Origin: Caldisericales bacterium
GTDB taxonomy: Bacteria > Caldisericota > Caldisericia > JAAYUI01
Length of the DNA: 64,000 bases
Assembly: GCA_022707885.1 (NCBI GenBank)
Contig: JAKIZT010000001.1
Location: forward strand, 140,576-204,575
Direction of reading: 5' to 3'
The notes under the pieces were generated by a model. That model worked only from the letters and a program-made list of their open reading frames with translations, was not told the DNA's origin and did no database searches. A program made the translations under genes and the position numbers. This document shows, one piece after another, positions 63,941 through 64,000 of this stretch; the first letter of the stretch is position 1; every line of letters starts with the position of its first letter.

Positions 63941-63970
63941 AGCCCCGTGGTCAAAACCACGGGGCTTTTG
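63941..63970 (+). terminator. Rho-independent terminator after speE
   Basis: An 11-bp stem (AGCCCCGTGGT with ACCACGGGGCT), a 4-base loop, and T-rich tail (TTTTG followed by more T), 30 bases after the speE stop. Confidence 0.93.
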
Positions 63971-64000
63971 TTTTTATGTAGAGTTTCTAGAATTTTGTTT

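Overview
The window is a gene-dense, largely housekeeping stretch of a bacterial chromosome (about 60 protein genes, one structural RNA, almost no spacer DNA). By eye GC content is moderate, Arg is written mostly with AGG/AGA, genes overlap by 1, 4, 8 or more bases, and RNase J is the RNA-decay enzyme. The heavy AGR usage, a korDABC ferredoxin oxidoreductase, a Thermus-like aminopropyltransferase, a class A RNase P RNA and secreted proteins with copper-amine-oxidase-type stalk domains suggest a deep-branching, anaerobic, possibly thermophilic bacterium. I cannot name the phylum from sequence alone.

Layout. 1-2718 (minus): dnaX-ybaB-recR followed by a cut-off glmS-like gene. 2830-5076 (plus): a lone AT-rich lipoprotein. 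5187-7882 (plus): metG-tatD. 7869-10764 (minus): a PQQ-propeller secreted protein and pflX; 10850-13393 (plus): a second secreted protein with the same kind of C-terminal stalk domain; then a Roadblock/LC7 gene. 22497 down to 13857 (minus): one tightly overlapping operon rpsO-pnp-M16 peptidase-udg-rnj-nudix-queT-amidase-nadE. 22641-24355 (plus): HAD protein and mnmA, ended by a bidirectional terminator. 44632 down to 24415 (minus): about 20 kb of same-strand genes with no visible terminator: malic enzyme, tgt, HD protein, thrS, small membrane protein, zinc-finger protein, clpB, DUF4330, murJ, LCP ligase, membrane protein, O-antigen-ligase-like protein, CBS protein, glyQS, korDABC, glnA. 44853-47315 (plus): infC-rpmI-rplT-glmM. 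47368-48558: a YcaQ-type DNA glycosylase. 48680-56924 (plus): dnaE-pfkA-histidine kinase-DUF4097 protein-thioredoxin. 56957-63910 (plus): rnpB, then the division/murein cluster rsmH-ftsL-ftsI-murE-murF-speE.

The genes cover replication and repair (dnaX, dnaE, recR, udg, YcaQ), translation and RNA metabolism (metG, thrS, glyQS, infC, rpmI, rplT, rpsO, pnp, rnj, rnpB, mnmA, tgt plus queT), envelope construction (glmS/glmM, murE/F, ftsI/L, murJ, LCP), and a 2-oxoglutarate/ammonia node (korDABC with glnA).

No CRISPR, phage, transposon or defence system is visible. The most distinctive signals concern gene expression. Several operons (dnaX, dnaE, the Roadblock gene, the HAD gene, and nearly so the zinc-finger/clpB unit) have good -35/-10 boxes placed so that transcription would start at or within a few bases of the start codon, with no Shine-Dalgarno: predicted leaderless mRNAs. 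Two genes have apparent non-AUG starts with good Shine-Dalgarno sequences: infC (AUC) and a sensor kinase (AUA, inside an ATAA overlap). The rsmH reading frame appears to begin inside the 3' end of rnpB. Other points are a split glutamine-dependent NAD synthetase, a PPi-type phosphofructokinase signature, a ClpB with a halved middle domain, a glutamine synthetase lacking the adenylylation tyrosine, and a MurE without the DNPR motif. All are read from sequence; no database search was run.
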